Assembly: GCA_963743595.1 (NCBI GenBank)
Contig: CAVURW010000047.1
Coordinates: 1-27,925, forward strand
Length of the DNA stretch: 27,925 nt
Reading direction: 5' to 3'
Source: CAVURW01 sp963743595
GTDB lineage: Bacteria > Verrucomicrobiota > Verrucomicrobiia > Methylacidiphilales > UBA1321
Below, piece after piece: positions 16,236-24,611 of the stretch; the first letter of the stretch is position 1, and the number at the start of each line of letters is the position of its first letter. The notes below the pieces were generated by a model. That model ran no database searches. It saw only the letters and a list, made by a program, of their open reading frames with translations, and was not told the DNA's origin. The position numbers and the translations under genes are program-made.

Positions 16236-17282
16236 ATGCTTAGCACGACAGCCGCTGGTGCGGCCCCTTCCATTCTCCCGTACTTCCCCACGCTCAAGCA
16301 AAAGCTCGATCTCCGCTCCCAATTTCTCGAAATCACGGAAGATCTCAACCACATCGAAGAACGGATTCGTGCGCAAGCTCGGGAGTTCGATCCCGGCATC
16401 GAAAACTACGTCTCCTACACCCTCGCCAGCAGCGGCAAACGCATACGCCCTGCCCTAGGCCTCCTCACGGCCCGCGCCACTGGCTCCTATCAATCGGGCC
16501 ACCTTGATCTCGGCGTCATTGTGGAACTCATTCACATGGCCACGCTGGTGCACGACGATATCATGGACGAAGCCTCCCGCCGCCGGGGTCAGCCGACTGC
16601 GTATGCCAAGTGGGGCGCCGAAATCTCCGTGCTGCTAGGCGATTGCCTCTTCTGCCAAGCGCTCAAGCTCTGTGCGAATTTTAAGAACCCGGAAATCAGT
16701 AAGACCATCGCTACGGCTGCTAATGAAGTCTGCACGGGTGAGATTCTCCAAACCCAGCGCCGGTTTGATTTCAGCCTCAGCCAAGCCGATTACCTGCGCA
16801 TTATCGGCATGAAAACAGCCGCACTGTTCCGCATCTCTACCGAACTGGCCGCAACGGTCGCCGAATGCCCCAAGGAATCGGTCGACGCCCTGCGGTTATA
16901 CGGTCAAAATCTGGGCATCGCCTACCAAATCTACGACGATTGCCTTGACCTCATCGGCACGGAGGAGACCATCGGTAAAACGGTGGGCACGGATCTCAAG
17001 AAGGGCAAACTCACCCTCCCCATTCTGCACACGCTGGGCCAGGCGAGCGAAACGGAGCGGACCCAGCTTCAAGAGACGATTTTGCACGGTTCAGATGCGG
17101 ATCGACTTCAACTTTTGGCGCTGGTTGTTCAGCGCGGCGGACTGCAGGAATCGGTCAACCGGATCAATATCTTTTTAGAAGAAGCTCGGGCCGCCCTGGT
17201 CGTTCTTCCGCCGAGTAGCTACCGCCACAGCCTAGAAGCGATTCCCCAAGCACTCAGTGATCATCTGAGTAAAATCGGTTAG
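16236..17282 (+). CDS. Long-chain polyprenyl diphosphate synthase
   Basis: A 348-aa trans-prenyltransferase that extends an allylic diphosphate with isopentenyl diphosphate. It contains the GKRIRPALGLL segment, the first aspartate motif in LVHDDIMDEASRRRG, the KTAALF motif, and the second aspartate motif YQIYDDCLDL followed by GKTVGTDLKKGKLTLP. A small Ala sits five residues before the first aspartate (MATLVHDD), as in octaprenyl-type enzymes, which suggests a long product such as a quinone side chain. The ATG at 16236 is preferred; an in-frame TTG at 16200 would add 12 residues. The GT28/PHP gene begins 166 bp after the stop on the same strand. Confidence 0.93.
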   Translation: MLSTTAAGAAPSILPYFPTLKQKLDLRSQFLEITEDLNHIEERIRAQAREFDPGIENYVSYTLASSGKRIRPALGLLTARATGSYQSGHLDLGVIVELIHMATLVHDDIMDEASRRRGQPTAYAKWGAEISVLLGDCLFCQALKLCANFKNPEISKTIATAANEVCTGEILQTQRRFDFSLSQADYLRIIGMKTAALFRISTELAATVAECPKESVDALRLYGQNLGIAYQIYDDCLDLIGTEETIGKTVGTDLKKGKLTLPILHTLGQASETERTQLQETILHGSDADRLQLLALVVQRGGLQESVNRINIFLEEARAALVVLPPSSYRHSLEAIPQALSDHLSKIG

Positions 17283-17397
17283 CCCGCAGTATTAACCTCT
17301 CGCCTTCCGCTGGGCGTTGATGGCCATTTCGGCTTACTCTTCAAAAAGAGAGGGTGCGCTTGAAGTCAATACCGAAAAATCGCGACTTGCTACCCGG

Positions 17398-17417
17398 TTA
17401 TCCACAAGTTATCCACA
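17398..17417 (+). promoter_or_regulatory. Two tandem perfect DnaA boxes
   Basis: TTATCCACA occurs at 17398-17406 and again at 17409-17417, as an exact tandem duplication of the 11-mer GTTATCCACAA, so the two boxes lie on the same face of the helix. Both match the TTATNCACA consensus. A third match, TTATTCACA, is at 17679-17687 inside the following gene. They lie 32 bp before the likely GTG start (17449), in what is probably its leader. Possible meanings are DnaA control of that promoter or a DnaA-titrating site. Confidence 0.6.
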
Positions 17418-17448
17418 ACCTGTACGCTTCGTTGTGCCCATCTTTCCC

Positions 17449-19293
17449 GTGAAAAAAATCCTCTTTCTCACCGACTCTTCGCAGCCCGCTTCCATACCCA
17501 GCGCACGGGCGCTTCAGGACCTCCTGGAAGCCTCGGCTCCCTCTGAAATCGAGGTAATTTCGTCCGATCCCCTGGCTCTCCAAACACATCCCGCTTCGCC
17601 TGCGATAACCACCCGACCTGACCTGTCTCGAAACTTTGTCCAGTCAAAATTGCCGAAGGAATTGGCCAACTTACTAACTTATTCACAACCCCAAGCGCTG
17701 GTTATTTTTAGTCCCATTTATGGCTCGCTCTTGGAGCCGTTTTGGCGTCGAAATCCACAAATTCCCCGGCCCGATCTCTACGTGGCGCTCGCTTCAACCC
17801 CCGATCCCGAATGGCCCCGCCTACAGCCCAGTTTCTTCGCGGCGGCAAGTCCATTTTTGAAGAGTTTCTTGGAAGAGAACGGCATTCCCCCGCAGGAGAT
17901 CGTCGTTACGGGCGTTCCGCTGAGCAACGTCTTTAACGCTTCGACTCTTCGCCCACCCGATCTCCAGACCAGCGGACGTCCCCACCTCCTCGTCTTCCTA
18001 CCCCGGCAACGGCTTCACCTCGCGCCGTTCGAGCACCTTCTCCAAAAAACCGAGTGGGACTTCACGTTGGTCACGTCCCGACTGACGAAGCACATTGCCC
18101 GCGCCCGTGTCTTGGCCACCATCGCTCCGGATCGCATCCGCATTCTCCCTGCGCCCCGGGCCGTACAGTGGCCCACGCTTCTCCTCACGCATCACCTCGC
18201 CATTGGAGCCGTGCCCCATGCTCTCCTTCCCGGCCTTAGTGCGGCTAGCTGCCCCGCGATTGTCTGGACCGGCGAGGAAGTCGCCGAATCCCCCGCCTGG
18301 CATCACCTGCCCAGTCTCAATTCTGGCCTGCTCCCGCGCAATCAACGTCTCTTTATCGCCTGGACCGAACGCGCGTTTATGCATCAGGGTCGCCTGTTAA
18401 AACTTTGGCGGAAGAATCTTCGCGATCTGCACGTCGAGAATGGCGCTCATAACCTTGCTAATCTCATCTTGACCCGACTCAAAACCGAGCCAGCGCCGAC
18501 ACCAGAAGTCGTTACGGTCACGCCGCCCGAGGCCCTTGTTACCCCCCCACCGCAACCGAAGTCCGATAGCACGAATAAACAATTTCTCCTCTGCGATTTT
18601 CATTCGCACACCACCTGGAGCGATGGCGTGCTCTCCGTCCGTGAACTGGTCGATTTCTACGGCCAACGCCATTTCGATTGCCTCTGCATTACCGATCATC
18701 TGTGCGATCCCAAGCATCTCCTCGGCAAGCTCGTGAACCTAACGGGGCTGGTGATCCCGCCCGAAGAGTTGCAAGAATACTTCGATGAGATCGAAGCCGA
18801 AAAGCAACGCGCCCTCTCGCGATATGGCCTGCTGCTGCTTACCGGCGTGGAATTTAACCGAGACGGCTACACGCCTAAAAGCTCCACGCACCTCCTGGGA
18901 ATCGACCTAAAAAAGCCAATCGATCCCTCGATTCCGCTCAAGCAATTGATCTCAGAAATTCGTGCGCAAGGCGCGCTGGCTGTCGCTTCGCACCCCCTCA
19001 AAATGAAGAGTCCCTGGGCCAAGAACACGCTCTATTTATGGGAAAATCAGGAGGAATTCGCGCCGCTCCTGGACGCTTGGGAAATCGCGAATCGCGATGA
19101 TATTTTCAATCCGATCGGTCTGAAGCGGCTGCCCATTCTTGCGAATAGTGATTTCCATAAACCGCCCCATATCCACTCCTGGAAAACCGTGCTTCATTGC
19201 GAGAAAAACTCCGAATCGATCAAAGACTGCATTCGGCAAAATCGCGACGTGTTTTTATCGCTCTATCGCAGTGAGGAATTACCGGGAAGGTAG
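17449..19293 (+). CDS. Fusion of an MGDG-synthase/GT28-like domain with a PHP phosphoesterase
   Basis: A 614-aa protein. Residues about 1-345 resemble the GT-B fold of diacylglycerol glucosyltransferases: KKILFLTDSSQPAS, a central ALVIFSPIYGSLLEPF, then ASPFLKSFLEENGIPPQEIVVTGVPLSNVF. The usual Gly-rich loop after strand 1 (GGGH) is replaced by SSQPAS and the donor site is poorly kept, so transferase activity is uncertain. A Pro-rich linker (about 352-378) follows. Residues about 380-605 are a PHP domain with all metal motifs: DFHSHTTWSDG (H385, H387, D392), CITDHLC (H417), TGVEFN, ASHP and ANSDFH. I place the start at GTG 17449, where the fold begins; the frame is open to ATG 17320, but those residues are not domain-like and contain the DnaA boxes. 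Confidence 0.82.
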   Translation: MKKILFLTDSSQPASIPSARALQDLLEASAPSEIEVISSDPLALQTHPASPAITTRPDLSRNFVQSKLPKELANLLTYSQPQALVIFSPIYGSLLEPFWRRNPQIPRPDLYVALASTPDPEWPRLQPSFFAAASPFLKSFLEENGIPPQEIVVTGVPLSNVFNASTLRPPDLQTSGRPHLLVFLPRQRLHLAPFEHLLQKTEWDFTLVTSRLTKHIARARVLATIAPDRIRILPAPRAVQWPTLLLTHHLAIGAVPHALLPGLSAASCPAIVWTGEEVAESPAWHHLPSLNSGLLPRNQRLFIAWTERAFMHQGRLLKLWRKNLRDLHVENGAHNLANLILTRLKTEPAPTPEVVTVTPPEALVTPPPQPKSDSTNKQFLLCDFHSHTTWSDGVLSVRELVDFYGQRHFDCLCITDHLCDPKHLLGKLVNLTGLVIPPEELQEYFDEIEAEKQRALSRYGLLLLTGVEFNRDGYTPKSSTHLLGIDLKKPIDPSIPLKQLISEIRAQGALAVASHPLKMKSPWAKNTLYLWENQEEFAPLLDAWEIANRDDIFNPIGLKRLPILANSDFHKPPHIHSWKTVLHCEKNSESIKDCIRQNRDVFLSLYRSEELPGR

Positions 19294-19296
19294 CCG

Positions 19297-19725
19297 TTAT
19301 TCTTGGGTTCCATAGCTCTTGCCCGTCGCTATGTTCCCATAAAGTCGTTGCTTCGTGCCCGTAGCGTAAATAATCACTTCATTATCATTTTTAAAGTGAA
19401 ATTCGATGGGTTTATTATTTATGTCCATGAGCACGCCCTTATAATCATCTATACCCCAGCCTTTAATATAGTTCTCATTCAACTTGTTCTTACCTTTTAG
19501 GGCCAATGCAACGCTCTGGTTGTCGTCTGCTGGCAGGTTGCCGTTATCTCTCTTAAATTGTTCCAGCACTCCAAAGATTGCAGCCAATTCTTGCCCCACA
19601 TCTTCATCCGATTGGGTACTTACTCGGTTTCGCTCCTCGCTTGGTCGGAAGCTAATAACAAGGACGCAATAAACGACGCCCACAGCTTCAATCACAATAA
19701 TACTCCAAGATGCAATTTTGCGCAT
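19297..19725 (-). CDS. Pseudopilin-like (type II secretion G-like) membrane-anchored protein
   Basis: A 142-aa protein with one N-terminal membrane helix (about residues 6-26, SWSIIVIEAVGVVYCVLVISF) and a soluble domain. The soluble part has ELAAIFGVLEQFKRDNGNLP, a long helix typical of GspG-like pseudopilins, then ALKGKNKLNENYI, GVLMDINNKPIEFHF and IIYATGTKQR. The helix keeps a Glu at the place of the pilin E5, but there is no Gly before a prepilin-peptidase site (no GFTLIE). So it is either a relative that is not processed or a decayed one. It ends 3 bp from the convergent GT28/PHP gene; no secretion genes are nearby. Confidence 0.65.
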   Translation of the reverse strand: MRKIASWSIIVIEAVGVVYCVLVISFRPSEERNRVSTQSDEDVGQELAAIFGVLEQFKRDNGNLPADDNQSVALALKGKNKLNENYIKGWGIDDYKGVLMDINNKPIEFHFKNDNEVIIYATGTKQRLYGNIATGKSYGTQE

Positions 19726-19884
19726 GTGGTAATTCGATGGCTAGCGGACCTGCAAAAAGCTACCATAGCCGATGATGCACACTCCTGCACCTCTGCGCAC
19801 TCAAATCCTGAATGCTAAACGGCAAAAGAACCTCACTTGGAAGAACATCACCGATCTTCGTAATAGAGTAAATTGATTAACAAC

Positions 19885-20676
19885 ATGATTATTCGTATTA
19901 CCGGGGTGCTTTGCTTGCTGGTTTTGACCGGAACAAGCCAGGGCCAGGATACCTATTTTTTTGGAGAAAGAGCACCACGCGGTGAAGGGGCTTTGATGGG
20001 AATATTCTACGACCTGACCCAAACTCAGGATGGACTCTCCAGCGGAGTCAATACGGGTAATTATGGGAAAGTGTTGGTCCATTTTGTGAAGAATGGTTGG
20101 GACGAAGCCGAGCTGAATCATTTTTACAGAGCTTCCCGACCACTTTTTACCACCCAAATTTGGATACCTACGATGCCCACCTTGGCTGCTCCTCGTGCCT
20201 TTGGTGTAGAGAAGCGAGCACCTCGAGCCGTTTGGGTTATTCATTATAAGGGAGTAATCGTTCCACCCCACGATGGCACTTACCGGTTCGTCGGTTACGG
20301 CGATGACGTATTAGTTGTTGCGATCAATCAAAAAATCGTGCTGGCCTCTTGTTGGGCTCAATTGGAATTTGGAACCCCGCCCTATGAACCTGCTGGCTGT
20401 GACTGCTTAAAGGCCGGTAGTTGGATAGATTGTAAAGCATCTGAACCAATGGATCTGGATGTGTTGTGTTGTGATAACGGAGATGCCTCTGGAGTATGTG
20501 CAGACTTCCTGTTGATAGAGCAAAAGAATAAAAGCTACGACATGACAAACGGATATCCAATTCTTCCCATTTTCCAACTGGCTCCCTATGATACTCCCGA
20601 TTCACCCAGTTTACACACTGGACAGTACAAAGTCAGATTCTCCAAGACTCCAGCCGTTTGGAAAGCCTTGCAATAG
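19885..20676 (+). CDS. Secreted protein with a PA14-like domain
   Basis: A 263-aa exported protein. The ATG at 19885 gives the signal peptide IIRITGVLCLLVLTGTSQGQ; an in-frame TTG at 19873 is less likely. The mature part contains ALMGIFYDLTQTQDG near the start, a middle region, and HDGTYRFVGYGDDVLVVAIN with ASCWAQ, which is the core of a PA14-like carbohydrate-binding beta-barrel ('G-x-YtF-x-g-x-GDD'). It has eight or more Cys after that (GCDCLKAG, VLCCDNGD, GVCADF), suggesting disulfides outside the cytoplasm. Such proteins are common in Verrucomicrobiota. No enzyme domain is attached, and no partner gene is evident. About 200 bp without a gene separates it from the next start. Confidence 0.75.
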   Translation: MIIRITGVLCLLVLTGTSQGQDTYFFGERAPRGEGALMGIFYDLTQTQDGLSSGVNTGNYGKVLVHFVKNGWDEAELNHFYRASRPLFTTQIWIPTMPTLAAPRAFGVEKRAPRAVWVIHYKGVIVPPHDGTYRFVGYGDDVLVVAINQKIVLASCWAQLEFGTPPYEPAGCDCLKAGSWIDCKASEPMDLDVLCCDNGDASGVCADFLLIEQKNKSYDMTNGYPILPIFQLAPYDTPDSPSLHTGQYKVRFSKTPAVWKALQ

Positions 20677-20873
20677 AGAAGCCGCCTACCGCAAATCGCA
20701 AAAGCTTTATTTTAAACGGAAATTAATAATCTCCTATAGAAGAGATCCACATGAAGTTTGGCTTGGCGAGTCCGTGATTGGTTTGAGTCGACCTGGGTCA
20801 ATCGGGCAATTACAAAAACAGGCGAGGCAATTCCACTTGAAAGGCGAAACTTGGTATGCTATTGCACCTTGCA

Positions 20874-21377
20874 ATGCCCTATCTTGGTATCGACATTGAT
20901 GAGGGTAAAGGGAAGCTTCGAAAGGGCATCGGGGTAATGACCGGCAAGGATCTGCTCGACTTTGCCTCTAAACAGAACGCTGACCGCGGGCCGGATTGGT
21001 TCCAAAAAATGGATTACCTGCTCGCTGACTTGAGTGAGGTTACTGACTTTCAGATCGCACCTGAAGAAATGCGGCAGTTTGCCGAATTTAATGTTGAGGT
21101 TGCAAAAGCGGCCGTCAATCGCTTGGCCTTGGTGGTCGCTCCAGACCCTTACGTTTTTGGAATGGCCCGGTTTTGGCAAGGCTTGACTAGCCGATTTGAT
21201 TGGAAAATTCATGTAGACAGGAGCAAGGAGAAGGCTCTGGAATGGGCGCGTACAGTGTGGAGTCCTGAATCTGGGAAGGCATTGGATGACTATCCCGATA
21301 TGGTCAACTACCTGGAGGAGCGGCTGTTTTATGACGCTAAGGAGGGTCTTTTAGTACGTCGTGAACTAGGCCAGTAA
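20874..21377 (+). CDS. STAS-like small cytoplasmic protein
   Basis: A 167-aa soluble protein. It reads like an alternating beta/alpha fold of SpoIIAA/STAS type: GVMTGKDLLDFASKQ, then YLLADLSEVTDFQIAPEEM, LALVVAPDPYVFGMARFWQ and IHVDRSKEKALEWA, the last a frequent end of such proteins ('vfrd-x-eeAl-x-WL'). The core stops near residue 125 and a 40-residue acidic tail follows. The ATG at 20874 is preferred; an upstream in-frame TTG at 20856 is possible. Its 3' end overlaps the convergent histidine kinase gene by 41 bp. STAS-like proteins often act as partners of signalling enzymes, but that is only suggested by position here. Confidence 0.65.
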   Translation: MPYLGIDIDEGKGKLRKGIGVMTGKDLLDFASKQNADRGPDWFQKMDYLLADLSEVTDFQIAPEEMRQFAEFNVEVAKAAVNRLALVVAPDPYVFGMARFWQGLTSRFDWKIHVDRSKEKALEWARTVWSPESGKALDDYPDMVNYLEERLFYDAKEGLLVRRELGQ

Positions 21378-23631
21378 GTTCCTGGAGATCGTACGGTTTG
21401 GGGAGGAACCGTCTTCCCCGTAAATCTAAGCCCTCGTTTTCGACCATCTCTTTACTGAATCCGCTGACCAAGATAGTGGGGAGATTGGGTCGTTTTTGCC
21501 TGAGGATCTCGCTCAATTGGAAACCTGTAATTCCGTTGGGCATGACCATATCGGTAATGAGTAGATCGATTTCTGCTCCTACCGTCTCCCAAACGGTCAA
21601 AGCCTCGGGGCCATCCGCAGCGGTAAGCACAGTATAACCTTGTCGAGCCAATGCGCGGCTGGCGATGCGGCGCACGGGATCATTGTCTTCAACCAGAAGG
21701 ATCGTCTTCTTGTCAATGGTGCCGGTTTCCTGGCGTCTAACGGGCTGAAGCTGAGCCTCACGGGCTCCGAGAGGGATATAGACCCGAAACTCGGATCCTT
21801 TTCCCAATTCACTGGATACCTCTATCCAACCCCGGTGCTGCTTGATGATTCCAAGGGACGACGGGAGCCCAAGACCGGTGCCTTTTCCGACATCTTTTGT
21901 CGTGAAAAAAGGTTCAAAGATTTGCGCCATTACCCTTTCACTCATGCCGCTGCCCGTATCTCGAACACTGAGGCACACGAAGGTACCTGCCTGACTTTCA
22001 GTGGAGTAGGCCTCGTCGATTTTCTTTAGATCGGTGTGGAGGATCAACTGCCCACCATCGGGCATGGCATCCCGCGCATTCACACATAGATTCATGATAA
22101 CCTGATTTAACAAACCAGAATCGGCCTCCACCCAGAACTTTTCTGCTGCAGAGGAGAACGTGACGTGAATCGCCTCTCCAATGAGGCGTCGCAGCAGGAT
22201 CAAGGTTTGATTGACCAAAGCATTGAACTCCAGAGGCACGCGCTGGAGCGTTTGTTGGCGGGCAAACTCCAGCAGTTGTCTAGTGAGTTTAGCGCCTTCT
22301 TTGCTGAGACCTTCCAGCTCCCGTAAGGAAGAATGTTCTTCAATATAGGGGTTCGTAGCGAAGAATTCGGCCAGATTCATCAGAATAGCCGTTAGGATAT
22401 TGTTAAAGTCGTGGGCCACACCGCCAGCCAAGCGCCCCACCACTTCCATCTTCTGTGATTGGCGGAACGCATCCTCTAATCGCTTCCGCTCGGTAATGTC
22501 CACCGTTTGAGCAACGAGATGGAGGGGGGTTCCCTGAGCGTCCCGAACCAGTGAAAGGTGGATCACCCCCCAAATCAAGCGACCCTTCTTGTGAATAAGC
22601 CGCTTCTCCCTTTGGAAGGCAGCTGTCTTACCCTCAACAAAGAGTTGTAACCGGGTGACAAAAGATTCCGAGTCCAAAGGGTGCATGACTTCCTGAATCG
22701 ACTTATTCACCAATTCATCCGACTCGTACCCTAACAGTTGACTGTAAGCACTATTCACCCGGAAAATTTGGCCTAAGGGCTCTAGTTTAATCATCGCCAT
22801 CCCTATAGCCGCATCCTCAAACGCAGAACGCAATGTTTTCTGTTGATAATCCAACGCCCGCTGAGTTTGTTTCAGCTGAGTAATATCAGAAAATAACACA
22901 AAAAAACCCACAACTTCCGTTCCTTGATAATGGGGACGATACTGGATGTGGAGATCGACTTCAGAACCATCCTTACGGCGAAATGTACCTTCTAAAGTTT
23001 GTGGGGTTCCCTCCAACGCCCTATTAATTATCGGAATACGCGCCAGATAGACCTCTTCTGTAATGAATTCTGAGATGTGTTTTCCAATAATATCCTGAGG
23101 GTTATTTGGCATCAGCCACTCCGCCCCAGCCTTATTAACGAACTCACACCGCAGATCGCGATTCCAGTAAGTGATGTTGCCGGGCATGCACGCAACCACC
23201 TCCGCCAAGAGTTGACTATGGTCGATCAATTTTGCCTTTTTCGCTTCGAGATCGATCAAGCATCCGAAATCCCGTAAAATTAACGATTCTTGCTGAGAAA
23301 AGGTTCGGGGAGCCGTGTCTGCAACGCAGATTACAGCCTGCTGATCTGCCAAAGGAATCGGTATCGCCATCCAGGAATGCATCCCTGTCGCACTTATCAA
23401 GGGAGAGTTTTTCGGGTCGTCAGAGGCATCAGCTACCGTTAGGGAACTCCGATCTGAAAAAAGAGCGAATGTGAGTTGCTGAGCAGCCGAGATGGTTAAG
23501 CCTGTCGACGCAATAACTGAAACTGAATCAGAAACTGCCTCCTCATTAAATAAACTAATAAAACAGCTGGGTGCTTTTAGCACTTGGGACGCCAGTAAAG
23601 CGATTTTATTAGCGCTTGTTTTTGCATCCAC
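21337..23631 (-). CDS. Hybrid sensor histidine kinase (GAF-PAS-PAS-HisKA-HATPase-REC)
   Basis: A 764-aa soluble hybrid kinase. Residues about 1-135 form a GAF domain (LFNEEAVSDSVSVIAS, MHSWMAIPIP). Two PAS domains follow (about 145-255, ending FSDITQLKQTQRAL, and 265-390, ending TVDITERKRLEDAF). The HisKA helix has the phosphoacceptor His in GGVAHDFNNILTA. The ATPase has NLCVNARDAMP, VRDTGSGM and FFTTKDVGKGTGLGL. The C-terminal receiver (about 640-760) has LLVEDND, the phospho-Asp in LLITDMVMP and the Lys in FLPKP. It has no membrane helix, so it senses a cytoplasmic or diffusible signal. The GTG at 23631 is the furthest start before upstream stops. No separate response regulator gene is adjacent. 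Confidence 0.93.
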   Translation of the reverse strand: MDAKTSANKIALLASQVLKAPSCFISLFNEEAVSDSVSVIASTGLTISAAQQLTFALFSDRSSLTVADASDDPKNSPLISATGMHSWMAIPIPLADQQAVICVADTAPRTFSQQESLILRDFGCLIDLEAKKAKLIDHSQLLAEVVACMPGNITYWNRDLRCEFVNKAGAEWLMPNNPQDIIGKHISEFITEEVYLARIPIINRALEGTPQTLEGTFRRKDGSEVDLHIQYRPHYQGTEVVGFFVLFSDITQLKQTQRALDYQQKTLRSAFEDAAIGMAMIKLEPLGQIFRVNSAYSQLLGYESDELVNKSIQEVMHPLDSESFVTRLQLFVEGKTAAFQREKRLIHKKGRLIWGVIHLSLVRDAQGTPLHLVAQTVDITERKRLEDAFRQSQKMEVVGRLAGGVAHDFNNILTAILMNLAEFFATNPYIEEHSSLRELEGLSKEGAKLTRQLLEFARQQTLQRVPLEFNALVNQTLILLRRLIGEAIHVTFSSAAEKFWVEADSGLLNQVIMNLCVNARDAMPDGGQLILHTDLKKIDEAYSTESQAGTFVCLSVRDTGSGMSERVMAQIFEPFFTTKDVGKGTGLGLPSSLGIIKQHRGWIEVSSELGKGSEFRVYIPLGAREAQLQPVRRQETGTIDKKTILLVEDNDPVRRIASRALARQGYTVLTAADGPEALTVWETVGAEIDLLITDMVMPNGITGFQLSEILRQKRPNLPTILVSGFSKEMVENEGLDLRGRRFLPKPYDLQELTGLVHDVLKDPP

Positions 23632-23671
23632 GCTTCATTTATACGATGGTCGATTCACGAATAAAGCAAAA

Positions 23672-23702
23672 AGCAGAGGCGTAAAAGCCGCTTACGTGTT
23701 TT
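23672..23702 (-). terminator. Weak terminator candidate after the 286-aa gene
   Basis: On the minus strand an imperfect hairpin AGCGGC / GCC-TCT-GCT around TTTTAC is followed by TTTTTGC. It lies about 50-80 bp beyond the stop of the 286-aa gene and before the kinase start. The stem has a 3-nt bulge, so strength is doubtful. Confidence 0.3.
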
Positions 23703-23750
23703 TCCTCCGTAACGGACTCCTCTTCGATAAAGGCTACTGACTTTTCAAGC

Positions 23751-24611
23751 CTAATGCGACATGCCTTTAGAAACGTCATGCCCCTCTTCACCGATGGAAT
23801 GAGAGGCCGTTTCTGAAGTGGTCTTCTCAGCCTTGGCGGTAACGAGCCGGTCTTCCAGAGAAGCAAATTTCAATTTCGGGCCGCCGGACTGATCGTGGTG
23901 GCGGAATTGATTGATGCTTTGCGCGAGCATTTGGTCCACGCACTCATGAATCTGCGCCTCATCCCCCGCCAACGCTTTCGGCACCGTAAAATCAAAGTGT
24001 TTCGTCTTCTCGAAGGAGGCTTCTAACGTTTCGCCGTGCCAAAGCGGCTTCGTTCTCAGCTGAAAACTAGCGTGGGTAAAGGCGTCCACCGTGGCATCCA
24101 TATCGGGCTCACCATTCTCCCCAGGATGAAGCTTATGCTCGAAAAAATTCTTTAGGAATTTGTGCATCGTCTCGGGCTTGCAATCGAAGTTGCATGACGA
24201 CTCAAACACGAGTTTAGATCCCTTACGTATCTCTTCAGCCGATTGCCGCAGATCCGCAACCGGATCAGCCGATTCAGCCGCATGATCCAAAGCCGCTTTC
24301 ATGATCGACCATTGACCCTGCTGCAACGACTTGGTGGCGCTGTATCCGCTCTCTGCCAAGTGTCCGGTGGACTCGATGATCTGATGGGCGACATCTCCCA
24401 CCGCACTCATGAAGGGCGTTACCGATTCCCCAGCCGCATGCTCCGCCTTCACTTTGCCCTCAACGTTCTTGACGATTTTCTCCGCAAAAGAAACCCCGAT
24501 TCCCTGGGTGCATGCAGCCATGTAGCTACCGATGGCTTGATCCAGTTCTTCATGACTCGCGTTTCGGTCAAGCGCGTCTTGGACACGATCGTCCTGATGG
24601 GTTTTCTTCAT
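23751..24611 (-). CDS. Unknown soluble protein, 286 aa
   Basis: I do not recognise this protein. It has no signal peptide or membrane segment. The first 140 residues look helical and Ala-rich (VQDALDRNASHEELDQAIGS, FAEKIVKNVEGKVKAEHAAG, KSLQQGQWSIMKAALDHAAE). The middle has a Cys pair (SSCNFDCKPETM) and an acidic helix (MDATVDAFTHASF). Residues about 200-240 contain KTKHFDFTVPKAL and MLAQSINQFRHHD. The last 40 residues are polar, His/Ser/Glu-rich and probably disordered. The ATG at 24611 is preferred over a TTG at 24620. It is preceded by a 120-bp A+T-rich gap and followed by the kinase gene on the same strand 119 bp later. Confidence 0.75.
   Translation of the reverse strand: MKKTHQDDRVQDALDRNASHEELDQAIGSYMAACTQGIGVSFAEKIVKNVEGKVKAEHAAGESVTPFMSAVGDVAHQIIESTGHLAESGYSATKSLQQGQWSIMKAALDHAAESADPVADLRQSAEEIRKGSKLVFESSCNFDCKPETMHKFLKNFFEHKLHPGENGEPDMDATVDAFTHASFQLRTKPLWHGETLEASFEKTKHFDFTVPKALAGDEAQIHECVDQMLAQSINQFRHHDQSGGPKLKFASLEDRLVTAKAEKTTSETASHSIGEEGHDVSKGMSH

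Noticed and set aside
16049..16399. A minus-strand frame covering the A+T-rich gap and the start of the prenyl synthase gene
   Set aside because: Half of it is antisense to a confident gene; the remainder in the gap has no supporting motif or start signal.
19801..20271. A 156-codon minus-strand frame opposite the PA14-like gene
   Set aside because: The plus strand has a signal peptide and PA14-like core; the minus frame has neither a domain nor a start signal.
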